From NCBI GenBank assembly GCA_030998225.1, contig JAPYXD010000697.1, positions 186,001-250,000 of the forward strand: DNA of 64,000 nt, given 5' to 3'. Below the pieces are notes generated by a model, which did not search any database, was not told the origin of the DNA, and was given only the letters and a program-made list of their open reading frames with translations. Position numbers and translations under genes: made by a program. This document shows positions 28,477 through 38,744 of this stretch, piece after piece; the stretch's first letter is position 1; each line of letters starts with the position of its first letter. This DNA is from Diplolepis rosae (taxonomy: Eukaryota; Arthropoda; Insecta; Hymenoptera; Diplolepididae).

Positions 28477-28960
28477 GTTTTGAGATGCTTATGTGTATGA
28501 CTTATACTACTTCTCTAGATGAGAAGGTTTTATGCGTTTATGAGTCGATAATACAGGTTTTGAGATGCCTATATATGTAACTCACGCATTAAAAGTGTGC
28601 GTCTATATAAGTCAATAATACAGGTTTTGAGATGCCTATATATGTGACTTCCGCGGTTGATTGTGTGCGTTTTATGCTGATATATTACACTGAAAAAAAA
28701 TACTAATGAATCAATAGCATTTCTTTCCAAAAGCATGCATATCACGGATTCAAATCAATATTCTATAGAATTAGTAACATATTTATTGGTTCTTGTAGTA
28801 TATTTTTATGAATTCATAGTATACATGCTTTTGGAAAGAAATGCTTTTGATTGAATAGCATTTTTTTCTCAGTGTAGGTTTTGAGATGCCTAGGTACACA
28901 ATTCACGCACTACAATTGGCGTTATAGTTAATATAATAAGTTTTGAGATGCTTTTATATA
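28477..28960 (+). repeat. short interspersed tandem repeat, ttttgagatgc family
   Basis: The unit ttttgagatgc followed by tatatatgt and an actcacgc-like tail recurs near 28477, 28557, 28624, 28878 and 28936, a period of about 65-80 bases. The series is broken between the third and fourth unit by the foldback element at 28686-28876, so the tandem repeat is older than that insertion. Confidence 0.7.
28686..28876. mobile_element. foldback MITE, 191 bp, TA-flanked
   Basis: Starts TACACTGAAAAAAA and ends TTTTTTTCTCAGTGTA. The arms can be followed inward through tcaatagcatttctttcc and ggaaagaaatgctttt to caaaagcatg/catgcttttg, so almost the whole element folds on itself. The outer TA on both sides fits Tc1/mariner-type target duplication. 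No coding capacity. Confidence 0.88.
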
Positions 28961-29312
28961 TAACTTACGCTTTTTCCTTGCTTGAGAAGGCAAGAGAAAG
29001 AGTTTTGTCGTATAGTTCTCCTTGTTGATTGCTGGAAAACGGCACTTATTAATTCACGACCACCGAACTTACACCACTTAAGGACCAGGGATTATATTTA
29101 CCAAGTACCAAGGTAATCCTTGTATAAGATACCGATTTACGAATATCGAAGGGGCAATTCGTGACACCGACAGTATGACTTGCGGACGGAGTGATTACCG
29201 ACGGTAAGATCTTGAAGACTGAACAGCTACTAGCGAAAAACAACCTCCAGAGGTAAATCTTTAAATTTAAATCAATATTATTGATTATTTCTATAGTGGG
29301 ATAGTGCCTGCT

Positions 29313-29385
29313 CATTTGTAGATCGGCACGTAAATTGCTAATTTGTAGATCGGCACGTACAATGATAAATTGTTGATCGGCACGC
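29313..29385 (+). repeat. three direct repeats of a gatcggcacg unit
   Basis: The unit atttgtagatcggcacgta occurs twice and a variant aattgttgatcggcacgcg once, spaced about 28 bases. Short regular direct repeats of this kind could be binding sites in an LTR or promoter. Function unknown. Confidence 0.75.
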
Positions 29386-30356
29386 GTCTGGCGGCAATGT
29401 CGATGTCCATGCTTGCTGACAGTCGCGTAAACTCGTGAACTCGCGGCTAGTTCTCACGCAGGTCATACTATCGGGATCAAACTCCATTGACGCTCGATGC
29501 GGTAAATCTTTCTCTCGTCTTTTCAGCTATGTTACTTAATATATATATGTTGACAGGTCGGTGCAATTGTACTAGGTCATAATTGCACTGACGCATCTAT
29601 TATTTTATAACTTGGTTTATATTCTTATAGTATTTATGAAATACATGATTTTCTAGTGTCTATATTTTTGAGATATTATTTAAGCTAGTTTGCGGATCCC
29701 CAATAATGTGATTGATATTTTTGATTGATTATCCATTATTGGTTATCGCTGATTATTATGTGCTATTGTTTGATTATTATTATTAATCACTCAAAGGCTG
29801 TTCTTAACAATAATGAATATTATTGTTATTTTCATTAAATAATTATTAATGTTCATTGGCTTGGTTTTCTACATTACCGACGGTAAGGTAGTTTTCCTAT
29901 TTTATGCAACTCAACTGCCTTGTCGATCTCAGGTAATTATCCTATCGATAAGTGGTTATCATCGCAGTGATGTGATTTACGTTCGTCAATCGCCTGGTTG
30001 TATGCCGGGTTGCCTTGCTGTGGGCGCGATTTTAAATTTTGTTAATTTTTACGGGATGTAACACAACAAAAGAGTTAGTCGACGGAAAGAAGTTAATCCA
30101 GCATAAACGTGTCTCTTCTATATTTCGCGACTCAGAAAAGGAGTTACTTGATTGTATGTAAATAATTGCAAATACAAGTATTTTTAACTTACGAGCAATT
30201 TGATTCCTTATGGGAATATTTTAAATGAGACATTTATTTCATTTTTTTTTCTTTTACTGTTTAGTGGGAATACCACAAACTTTGGTACTGAAGAAGCTAA
30301 ACATCATGGGATCAATGATAAAGTCGTTGTGCTGAGATAATCAAAAATACAACATT

Positions 30357-30559
30357 CCCTTGTAGAAGAAAATAATTGGACCCGATTGTGACCGATTGAT
30401 CCGATTGAACCCATTTCAAAAACACCATTGAAACCAATTTATTAATCAGAATCAAAATGGTCTCGCCTAATTGAATCCGATTAATTGAATCCGTTTTTGA
30501 AATGGGGTCAATTGAATCAATCGGTCCCAATCGGGTCCAATTATTTTTTTCTACAAGGG
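30357..30559. mobile_element. foldback MITE, 203 bp, CCCTTGTAGA ends
   Basis: Terminal inverted repeats of about 60 bp: CCCTTGTAGAAGAAAATAAT at the left and its counterpart ending TTTTTCTACAAGGG at the right, with ttggacccgatt/aatcgggtccaa and gaacccatttc/gaaatggggtc inside. It is absent from the inverted partial copy at 28110-28411, so it either entered after that duplication or was lost from the copy. It sits just upstream of the exon at 30560. Confidence 0.92.
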
Positions 30560-31107
30560 CTTCTAACGAGCTGTTGGAGTTACCAATAAGCTTTTTAAAC
30601 AAAGATAAAGATTTAAGCATGTTTCCTGCTGGAAATAAAAACAACATTGAAGAAATTGAAAATAAAATGCAGGATAATAAATTCTACAAAAAACTGGTAT
30701 GGATGTTTCATTTTTGGTTTATATATTTTTTTAATTGCATATAATTTATGGTAGAAATATAATTTCCTTATCATTTGTTTTATCTTCAAATTGCTAATGA
30801 TTGTAATATTTTTAGGTCCATGCTTTGTGTAAGCTCGAGAAAGAATCTACCTTGAGGATGACAGTTAATGAAATGATTAATCATATAATGACTTTTGAAA
30901 CAGGTCAACAGTTTTCCTTCCTCGGGAGGACTCAAAAGAAAGCAGCTTTCTGCAAGTTAAAACTTTACGCAGCCGTATGCAGTAAGTATTATTGTGTTCG
31001 AACGTTTCACATTAATTTTAATATCAATGTTTAACTTAATGCAAAAAACCAATAGTAATGTCGAAATTTCCTTTCATATGTGCTTTGCAGATTATGTACT
31101 TGTTTGA
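30560..31107 (+). CDS. 3' end of a DUF4806-like gene, three exons
   Basis: Exon 1 (entry point unclear, about 30560-30696) encodes a polar stretch with NKDKDLSMFPAG. Exon 2 (30816-30981) carries the domain: a TLRMTVNEMINHIMTFE helix, then QFSFLGRTQKKAAFCKLKL. Exon 3 is 31091-31107, ending in TGA. Introns are GT-AG (donors at 30697 and 30982, acceptors ending at 30815 and 31090) and the phases join correctly. A polyadenylation signal aataaa follows at about 31121. The pattern of a basic N-terminal helix, F-x-W/F-x-G-R and a K-x-x-F-x-x-L-K block is that of DUF4806, found in many insect proteins of unknown function and in some element-borne genes. The 5' part is not identifiable. An upstream portion and exon 1 are duplicated in inverse orientation at 28110-28411. 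Confidence 0.55.
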
Positions 31108-31859
31108 TTCTACTGATTCAATAAATATGATTGTGTCAGTAAGTGTTTAAACTTATCCGTATTGCTTTACAGCATCGGCTTTTTGACGCTTTGATCTCCA
31201 GGTAACCCGCAAAAACCTGTGAGATGGCTGCGACCTTCCTTGATAACTTCAGGTCCAGTTCAAAATGTCCTTACGGTCTTACTCTCTTTTCAAGCCCCTT
31301 TCACTCAGCTACTCAATCTAGCATGATACTTGGGTTAGTACTTTGAGAAAAAATGCCTCCTCGTTCACTAATAATGAAAATCCAAATCCTCTGCCAGGTA
31401 TTCCAGGTAGTTTGTCGAAATATTTATACATTTTCTCTTGATTGTCCTCTTTTTTTTCGAATTTCGAATACACTCGCGGTAAGTTTTGTGGTATCCCACT
31501 TCTGACACCAAAATTTTCTGTGAAACTGTAATTTTAAGTCACTTCAAGCGCGAACTTTTAAAATTCACATAAGTTTGAATTTTAATAATAATCTCCAATT
31601 TTGAAGACTGGGTGTGGGCTCACCACATCAAAGAGTGGTAACTCACGTTGTAGGAGTGGAACTACAATACTTCAACGAAACAAACTTTATTTATTAAAAG
31701 AAAGGAAAGGTTTATTAAATGAATTGCACTGGATACTAAACTGTCTAAACTAATCTATTTAATACACGATAGTATACAATATAAAACTTTTTCTTTTTAT
31801 ATAGCTCGGAACGATCTCGCGTGCGGATCAATCGATCAAGTGGTCCAGATCAATCTGAA
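31108..31859 (-). mobile_element. possible LTR fragment in minus orientation
   Basis: No gene is visible. On the minus strand, tggtgtcagaagtgggat (about 31494-31511) resembles a retrotransposon primer-binding site just inside an LTR. Beyond it, minus-strand aataaa-type signals (ttattt at about 31690) would suit LTR polyadenylation. The outer LTR border cannot be fixed and no second LTR is seen. Weakly supported. Confidence 0.3.
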
Positions 31860-32156
31860 CACAGTGCGGCCTCTACCATGTATTTTAGGAGGGTACTTAA
31901 AAAAGTGAAAATGAGCATCAGCGCCGCCAAGTTTTGATAGCAAGAACTAATATCAATGCAAACGAAACTCCCGTCCCCCCAACCCAATGTATTCTAAAGA
32001 GCGGAAAATTTTGAAATATATTGTATGAAATCCATTTCATAAATTTAAATGATTTAAAGTTGAAAATAATTTGTAAAAGAATAAAAATACAACAAGAATT
32101 TTTAAATATGAATCACAATGAACAGTTAAATACTATACTATTACACGGAGAAAAAT
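31860..32156 (+). repeat. dispersed ~295 bp repeat, copy 1
   Basis: This segment is repeated in inverse orientation at 55694-55983 with high identity, from cacagtgnggcc through taccatgtattttagga and aagagcggaaaattttga to ttacacggagaaaaat. Both copies stop matching exactly at acacggagaaaaat. Near that end each copy starts a short frame MNH(N/S)EQ followed by NT(I/V)LLHGEK, which differs downstream. It may be one end of a mobile element or the promoter and first codons of a duplicated gene. Confidence 0.88.
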
Positions 32157-32161
32157 GGTTG

Positions 32162-32455
32162 AAGTAATTTTACTCAACTCTGTCACAATCCACCCCTGCT
32201 GCAGCCACACTCGTTGGAAGTTGGAAGGTGGGAGAATTATGAGAGAATATCTTTCGTGGCGCGTGTGAGATGATAAAAGCGATCGATCGCCATATTGACG
32301 CCGTTTGTATTTATGTGTAGATCGCCGGCCGGCCGGTGTTGTGATATGTAACTAATTGTGTAAGAACGCGATATATTCGGTGCAGATTGTTAAAAATGGA
32401 AAGTAAAAATTCAGTGTTTACACATGCATGTGTGCGATTCTGCATCGACAAATGC
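32162..32455. other. intergenic, nothing recognised
   Basis: Moderately GC-rich DNA with a ccggccggccgg palindrome near 32325 and gatcgatcgcc near 32280. No open frame or repeat that I can assign. Confidence 0.6.
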
Positions 32456-32457
32456 TA

Positions 32458-33214
32458 AAGGGTTTCCCAATGGGGGTGATATGATTTTGAATGTCCCTAT
32501 CGGGCTCATTTGAACTGAAATTTTTGACGTCTGCTGTCAGTTGTCATCAGTAAGGTTTGCCATTTAATCATGAGTAGTTTCACGCTTCCACAACGTTTGG
32601 AAATTGTCCAATTATTTTATCAAAATTCGAGAAGTTTTGTCGGTGTTCAAAGAGCATATCGTGCAAAATATGGTCGTCATTCTGCTCCATCCGCGCTCTC
32701 AATTCGTCGAATAATCGATAAGTTGGAGAGTGAATTTACTCTATTGGATACTAAGCCTAAAAATCGTATGCGTACCGCACGTTCTACACAGAATATAGCC
32801 GCCGTACAGGCCAGTATCGAGGAAAACCGTGAATTGTCCGTTCCACGCCGATCTCAGGAATTGGGCCTGTCCAGGATGACTACCTGGCGTATTTTGCGAT
32901 TGGATCTTGGCCTGCATCCCTATATGATAATTCTGGCCCAAGAACTGAAGCCTAATGACCATCGTTTGCGTCGGGAGTTCGCGGATTGGGCTCTGGAATC
33001 AATTGAAAATGATCCCAATTTTCATCAAAAAATCATCTTTTCTGATGAGGCGCATTTTTGGCTCAAGTCTCGGGGGACATTTGGCCGATATATTGTTTAA
33101 ATCATAAATGGCATAGAATATCCAGTATAATAAAAAAGATTTCGATCAATTCCGAATGAATATTCAGTGTTTTTTTTCAATTTCAAAACATATCACCCTT
33201 ATTGGGAAACCCTT
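32458..33214 (+). mobile_element. non-autonomous Tc1/IS630-type element, complete ends, internal deletion
   Basis: Terminal inverted repeats are clear: AAGGGTTTCCCAATGGGGGT at the left, and on the opposite strand at the right AAGGGTTTCCCAATAAGGGT, both continuing into gatatg. Each end is flanked by TA (32456-32457 and 33215-33216), the classical Tc1/mariner target duplication. The 757 bp between hold a transposase truncated after the first catalytic motif, so the element is a deletion derivative that would need a partner's transposase. Confidence 0.92.
32570..33100 (+). pseudogene. Tc1/IS630-type transposase, truncated (176 codons)
   Basis: Start ATG at 32570, stop at 33098. The N-terminal half is a paired-like DNA-binding region: helix-turn-helix around residues 1-55 (TLPQRLEIVQLFYQNSRS), a linker with RTARST, and a second helix-turn-helix around 80-115 (SVPRRSQELGLSRMTTWRIL). 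The catalytic domain begins with FHQKIIFSDEAHFWL at about 153-167, which has the first catalytic Asp. It then ends abruptly: the HDGA-type and SPDLxPxD/E motifs are missing, against an expected length above 300 residues. The frame closes 114 bases before the element's right end. It could still bind the inverted repeats but cannot catalyse transposition. The deletion point lies near 33083, after SRGTFG. Confidence 0.88.
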
Positions 33215-33229
33215 TACTATACCACTGAG

Positions 33230-36200
33230 TTAGCAAATTGTCGCAATTTAGAGACGCCACAGCACGAAAAAGATTTTGATGAATCAAAATGCTACGACGT
33301 GCAATGGGACGATGGATTATTCTATAAAGCACAAATCTGTCTCTTAGGAAGTAAGTATTCAGACATATTACTCAAATTAAATTTCAGGATACGTTGTATT
33401 GTAAAAGTGTTTTCGGGGTCCGGAAACTGTTCAAATGTTACGTACAATTTCACTGTCTGTAATTTAATGTTGTACTTCAGAAAGCTGGGAAGACGTCGAT
33501 ACTAAACTCAAGGAACGTCATAAAGCAAAGACTCGTTTCAGATTTCACAAATGTTACCACGAGTCTGACAGTGAGGAAGAAGCAACCGATGAAGATGACG
33601 TGCAGAAGAATCAAATAGTCGTCGAAAAGGTTAGTGGTGAAATTCCAGTTTTGACATTTCTATTAAAATGTGCCACAGGTGTTCCATAAAAGAATATTAT
33701 TTCAAATTTAAAATGAATAGATAAAGCTTTAACTCACAAATTAATGGTGTTGCACAAACGGACTTACAAATCTTAAATGTTTACAAACAAGTAAAATTTG
33801 CAACGTGTAATTTTTTTGAAAGGTGGTACTTACAAATACTTCCAAACAGTAAAAGTTAATTGTGTTATTCTATCTGTAATTGTAAGTAGAAATTAACTTT
33901 AGGGTCATTTTTATATATGATAGGCCGCAAAACAGGCTATAGCTAAAGCGAAAAGGCAAGCTGATTTTGAGGTATTTTTGGCATGTATGAGGTCATACGC
34001 AGTCCTCCCTGATTCACCTCCAGAAAAGAATGATTTAAACTCAGCACCAGAATTGTTGAAGCTTAAACTGAGACTGGAAACGAAGAAGAAGGAATTGAAA
34101 GAGTTGGAACAATTATTAGAAAAACAGGAAGAAAATGAAAACCCGACAAAAAGGAGACTGTTATCTGCAGAAGGTAAAATGCACCGTAAATTTGTTGAGA
34201 TAAAAAAATCTATATAAAGGGGTTCAGTGTAGAAGCGTCGAGCACTTTTGCTATGCAAACGTAAAATTCAATATTTTCTTTAGTCTACCATTTCACAAAA
34301 ACACAAATGTGACTGTACTGTCTCTTTAGAGGAAAGTATTAAAATTATTATTTTTTTAGATGAGTTGGACTTCAATACAAGTACATCATACGGTGGGGAA
34401 ATGGAAAGTATAGTTCCAAGGAACGAAGAAGGTACAAATAAAAACTAAAAAGTTTAGTGAAATTTTGGGTGTTTACTAGAAAATATCTTAATGCCCGGAT
34501 TATAGATTTGTTGCAATCTACAAATAATAAATTAATTTAATTTGTATCAATCAGGATTGAAATTTTCCATTTTTTAAACAGAGAATAATTTATAATTTGA
34601 AGTTTACGAAATAGAAGAACTTTTAGACAACATTCTTTTAATACTTTATGTACTACGTATTATTTCATGACGATAACAGTGGAATAGTTTGATATTTCAA
34701 CTATGAGAATTGGACATTCTAAAATATGAATGTAAAGTCAAATGTGAAATTTTATATAATTTTGGAATGAAATCATTCATAGTTGAATAATTTTTGATTG
34801 AACACTCTGCAAATGTAATAACTTCAGTATTACTCATTACTCAGAATACAATTTTGAAGTAGAACAATTAGATCAGTTTAAATTGGAATGTATTTTACAT
34901 TACGAAATTTGAAATCAGTTTTTTAACAATATTCAATTAATATTCAATATTGAAACTATTCAACTTCAACTACTTTCAATTTTAAATTCTACGATATTAA
35001 ACCTTGGATTTTGAAATTGTGCAATTTTGGATGCCTACACGGAGAAAAAAATGTAACTATTATAGTAAGGTGAGCTCTTCCTATTAAAGCACCGAACTTA
35101 ATGTGCGAAATTTGTATGAGCTTCTACCACTATTGGAATGAAGTCATGCACTTTTAGCATAGAATGACTTATACTATAAAAGTAGCAAACGCATGCCATT
35201 ATTACTAGTGTCATATGCTGTCATAGCAATGTTCGTTGCGAAAATAGCTCGGCCATCACCTTGCTACGTTTGGAAGAAAACTCATCCTATTATCCTGCAA
35301 CCGTAGCAAGGCGAATTTCGAGCTATTTTCGCACGGAACAAGACCTCTACAAGCATGAAACTTAGTACTCTTTTAGCATGAAGGGATCTCTGCTTGAAAT
35401 GAATGAATTTTTCACCAGGATAGCTCTCCGTGTACTTTACTACAAATTTTAAACGCTTTAAATACTAAAGATCGTTCCGCATTACATTTCTTGATTTCGA
35501 AGTTCTTTTTCGAAAACTTTAAATTATAAATTGTCCAGTTCTGAAGACATGAATTTAAAAATCTCAATTACCCGAAAAATGTTTGGGAACTGGAAAGCGA
35601 CCTCTTTAAGAATACTTGAATAACCCAATTTATTGTTTACTTGGAAATGGTCAAATTGCAATTGTAGATTTCACGGATCCGAATAGTGAACCAAATACTG
35701 AATCGAATCCTAAACCGAATACTGAATTACAAGTGACACAGGTTGGAAACTACTCTTCAAAACAAAAGCCTCAAAAAATGTGCCGCACAGTGTTGTCGAG
35801 AAAGACCATTCGAGTTCACCCAGATCAATTATCTGAAACAAGTATGTTCTCTAAGACTTCATTATATTTAATCCTGAATGCCCTGGTATTCATATAGGGT
35901 ATTCGACAATCGTACAAAAAGAAATATTTATTTTTTTCAAATTTGATAAATTATTAAAGAAGTAAAAAATTGTTTGATTTTACAAATAACTTCCTTAAAT
36001 CGAGCCAGGACCGAATCTATGCTTATTTCAGGTACAGTCGATAAAAGGTTCTTGGAACATATAAAGACACTGCCTCCATACAAGATTTTCGAACATATCA
36101 CACAGACAGGCAACAAGGTAGGATATTTAATTTTCAATAAAAGGTCTTTATTTCTAATATTATATTATTCCACATTGCAGAAAAAAATATTAAAACGGTT

Positions 36201-37506
36201 GCCAAGTATTATTTCTGTTTATTCCAAAACACTTTACTTTCTCATAAAGGTTGTTTTGTCAACAATTCTTTAATGATTACTTTTTTTTTTGATATAGTGA
36301 TTCAAATTAATTTCATGTGACAAATTTATTTTCACACAAACATATTTAACATCAAAACCGTCATTTTGAGATTCCTGTGACGTAATTTGATTTAGAGATA
36401 TAAAAAAAATGAGTCGAAAATTTTCACCCTTATAATGCTTCTTTTACGAGGAAGCAAAAGATGAATTTTTCTCAGATTTGAGTAAATGAAACTGTATATA
36501 CTACAGATCAAATGCGTTCACTTATCTGGTGGATATTATATAGTATACCTCTTGATGCATGGGAGTTGATATGCATCCAAAAGGACCACTCAAAGTTCGT
36601 GAAGTATTTGGCGCAAGCTATGGGGCGGGATTCTCAGCTCGCAAACTGTTACGTTGCAGAAAGCAATGCCTTGGTTCAGATAGTGGGGAGGTCACCGAGA
36701 AAGAAACTTCAATCTCCGAAAAAAGCAGTTCTGATAAGTAAGATTATTCAAAGATACATGCATGTGCAATTGTTAAAAAGTTGAGACAGTCGCAGTACTT
36801 TTAAATATATACATATATAATACTATTTCCTTTTTTAGAATGTTTCAAAGATCGATTAGACGAGCTGCAGGAATCCTCAGTGGTTCGCAATCAGGAGCTG
36901 CGTAAAGTGGGCACCTACTTAGGCCAACACATTGGTTGTCTAAGACGGCGTCAGTACCCTGACAGCGTTAAAAGTAAGGTTTTGTCTATGTGTTGTATGG
37001 ATCTATAAGTACAGTATACTCTGATCAGGACAGGAACCTATGCACGATCCTTTACAAGTTTCTGTACATTATTTTTTACGGTTTCCTATACAGGGTTCTT
37101 TATAGATTCCTGTACAGGATACTTCATAAGGAGTTTTTTCACGACGGAAGTCTTTTCGTATGGTCGTATTTTTCATTGTTTGTAACAAAGTACTTTCCAT
37201 CGCAAGCAATGCACTTCTTCATATTCACGAACATTTCTTGAAATCGAGAGTGGTTTAGACATATAAGGAAGTGTATTGCTTGCGACGGAAAGTATTTTGA
37301 AAAACGATAAAAAATACAACCATATATGACAAGATTTATGCTGTGACACATGTATAGGAATTTTCGGTTGTGTAATACTTTCTAATGGAATAATTCGTAT
37401 ATATTTTTTAGAAAAGAACAAAGATTCTAATCCACATCCATCAACTTCTTCTAGCGCCATGCTGTTTGTTGGAACATTCGCTCCAGTTGCACTCGTTGCA
37501 TTGTAA
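33230..37506 (+). CDS. BEN-domain-like multi-exon gene, frameshift in the BEN exon
   Basis: Nine exons can be read, all with GT-AG borders and matching phases: to 33350, 33481-33629, 33924-34173, 34360-34431, 35668-35841, 36032-36117, 36507 to about 36735, 36839-36973 and 37412-37506 (TAA). The order is a Tudor/agenet-like start (KCYDVQWDDGLFYKAQI), an acidic stretch, a Lys/Glu-rich coiled coil (about 34050-34140), a polar linker with repeated PNTE, a BEN-like core (HSKFVKYLAQAMGRDSQLAN, from about 36583), and a C-terminal helix ending LGQHIGCLRRR. Exon 7 enters in one frame (HLSGGYY) and must shift before HSKFV, near 36545-36570, so the gene is broken or the assembly has an error there. BEN domains bind DNA or chromatin partners. 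The true first exon is not visible. A Tc1-type element ends about a dozen bases before the first acceptor. Confidence 0.6.
35038..35432. mobile_element. foldback MITE, 395 bp, in a BEN-gene intron
   Basis: Ends CACGGAGA and TCTCCGTG, each beside TA (35036-35037 and 35433-35434). The centre is a long imperfect hairpin: gcgaaaatagctcggccatc pairs with the segment around gaatttcgagctattttcgc, with ccttgctacg/cgtagcaagg inside. No coding frame. It lies in the intron between exons 4 and 5. Confidence 0.88.
37159..37326. mobile_element. foldback element, ~168 bp, in the last BEN-gene intron
   Basis: The left arm runs tatggtcgtatttttcattg, tactttccatcgcaagcaat, acttcttcatat. The right arm is its imperfect reverse complement from atataaggaagtg through attgcttgcgacggaaagta to aaatacaaccatata. 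The loop is about 36 bases around gaaatcgagagtgg. Terminal motifs and a target duplication are not distinct. Confidence 0.85.
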
Positions 37507-37814
37507 TAAAAATAATTTTTTTCGGGCCGGTTTCACCAAGATTCATTCCACTGATGATTAGGTATTAAGCAATTAAATGTATATATCTGTTAGGTAAAAA
37601 TACGTTTTTATTAATTATTATCAATAAAATTCAGCGGATAAAATTGTAGAGATTATTTCAAAGAACAAAATCAGCTAAATTGCTTAAATATATTGGACAA
37701 AAATTAAGATTTGTTATAAAGAAGTTTAGAAAAATCATTAAGCATCAAATAAGTATGCATAGATAATAGTACATTACGTGCCCAGGCGCAGAATGAGGGT
37801 CATTGCGGGACGAG

Positions 37815-37904
37815 CGACAATGCTCGCAGGACTGATCGCGCTTCGGCTTCGTCTCGGCTTTGCCTCGACTACGCCTTAGCCTCGATCTCCTGCGAGCATT
37901 GTCG
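37815..37904. other. perfect 17-bp inverted repeat around a CTTCGGCTTCG-rich core
   Basis: CGACAATGCTCGCAGGA (37815-37831) and TCCTGCGAGCATTGTCG (37888-37904) are exact reverse complements. The 56 bases between them are a GC-rich run of cttcggcttcg-, ctcggctttgc- and ctcgactacgcc-like units. The block stands out from its AT-rich surroundings. It could fold as an RNA or DNA cruciform; purpose unknown. Confidence 0.85.
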
Positions 37905-37906
37905 CG

Positions 37907-38744
37907 AGTTTTTGAAGGTTTGTCATTAAGTTCCGATCAGTTGTACGGTCAACTCGATTGATTTTGGATCAGTAAATCAACGTCGTGAGCAGATATTTCG
38001 ATAAACGTAAGTCTCATCGGTCTCTTCGAGCACAATTCTACCTTCAATACTTCGAAAATAACATCCTTGGTTCTTAAGTGTTGCAAGTCCGGAAACAGTA
38101 GTGCTATTTAGTATCTTTGGATTACGCGTATCGTCGTACTTATTCGTGTTCTGTTAATAGTGAATCAATTCCGAAATTGGGACGAACGTTAACAAGTAAA
38201 TACGTAAACGGATAATTGATCATACCAGTTGGTGGAATTGCATCCCTTACACCAAACTACCTCCTGCGAAATTTATCGTTGTTATGCTACCTCACGGAGA
38301 CTCAAAAGAAACCAAACTATCCTGCAAGACTTTGCGCCGTTGTCTTGCAACTATAGGAGTAACAAACGACAATTCTCTCTTTTGCCCTCTAATTTAAGAG
38401 GAAGAAAAGTAAGTTGCCACCTAAGTATCGTTTCTTGTGTAAACTTATACAAAATATTATTTGTTTATGAGAAATTATCTCATACATCCATGAATTTAGT
38501 GTTTTATTATCATTGTAAACAAATCAGGGCCCATAGACCTAACAAGTGCCAACGTACCCACACATAAAAATAACTTATCAGGCCTTACCAACCTGATTTA
38601 ATCAATTAACCGCCTCCCCTACATCCAAAAATCCAAACTACCCTTGCCTTTTGCTCGGGACGTAACAGGGAGATCCAATCCCATGTACCAAATTATTTTC
38701 ACACAAAATAGTTCTGAAGGACCAGAAAAACTTAATGAGATATT
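37907..38744 (+). other. region upstream of gypsy pol, no recognised gene
   Basis: Non-repetitive DNA leading into the gypsy pol fragment. A frame at 38229-38567 shows no domain. By position this could be the LTR, leader and gag of the gypsy element, but I see neither an LTR pair nor a zinc knuckle. Confidence 0.3.

Larger units (their letters stand above)
28412..30109. other. non-coding spacer between the inverted arms
   Basis: No convincing gene is visible. The stretch begins near TGTGTTG (28407) and ends near TGTAACACA (30057-30065), LTR-like termini without a target duplication, so a solo LTR is possible but unproved. It contains a tandem family around ttttgagatgc (28477-28960), a foldback element (28686-28876), three gatcggcacg repeats (29313-29385) and a small dyad GTGCAATT/AATTGCAC (29561-29588). 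A minus-strand open frame at 29049-29315 has no recognisable domain. Confidence 0.4.
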
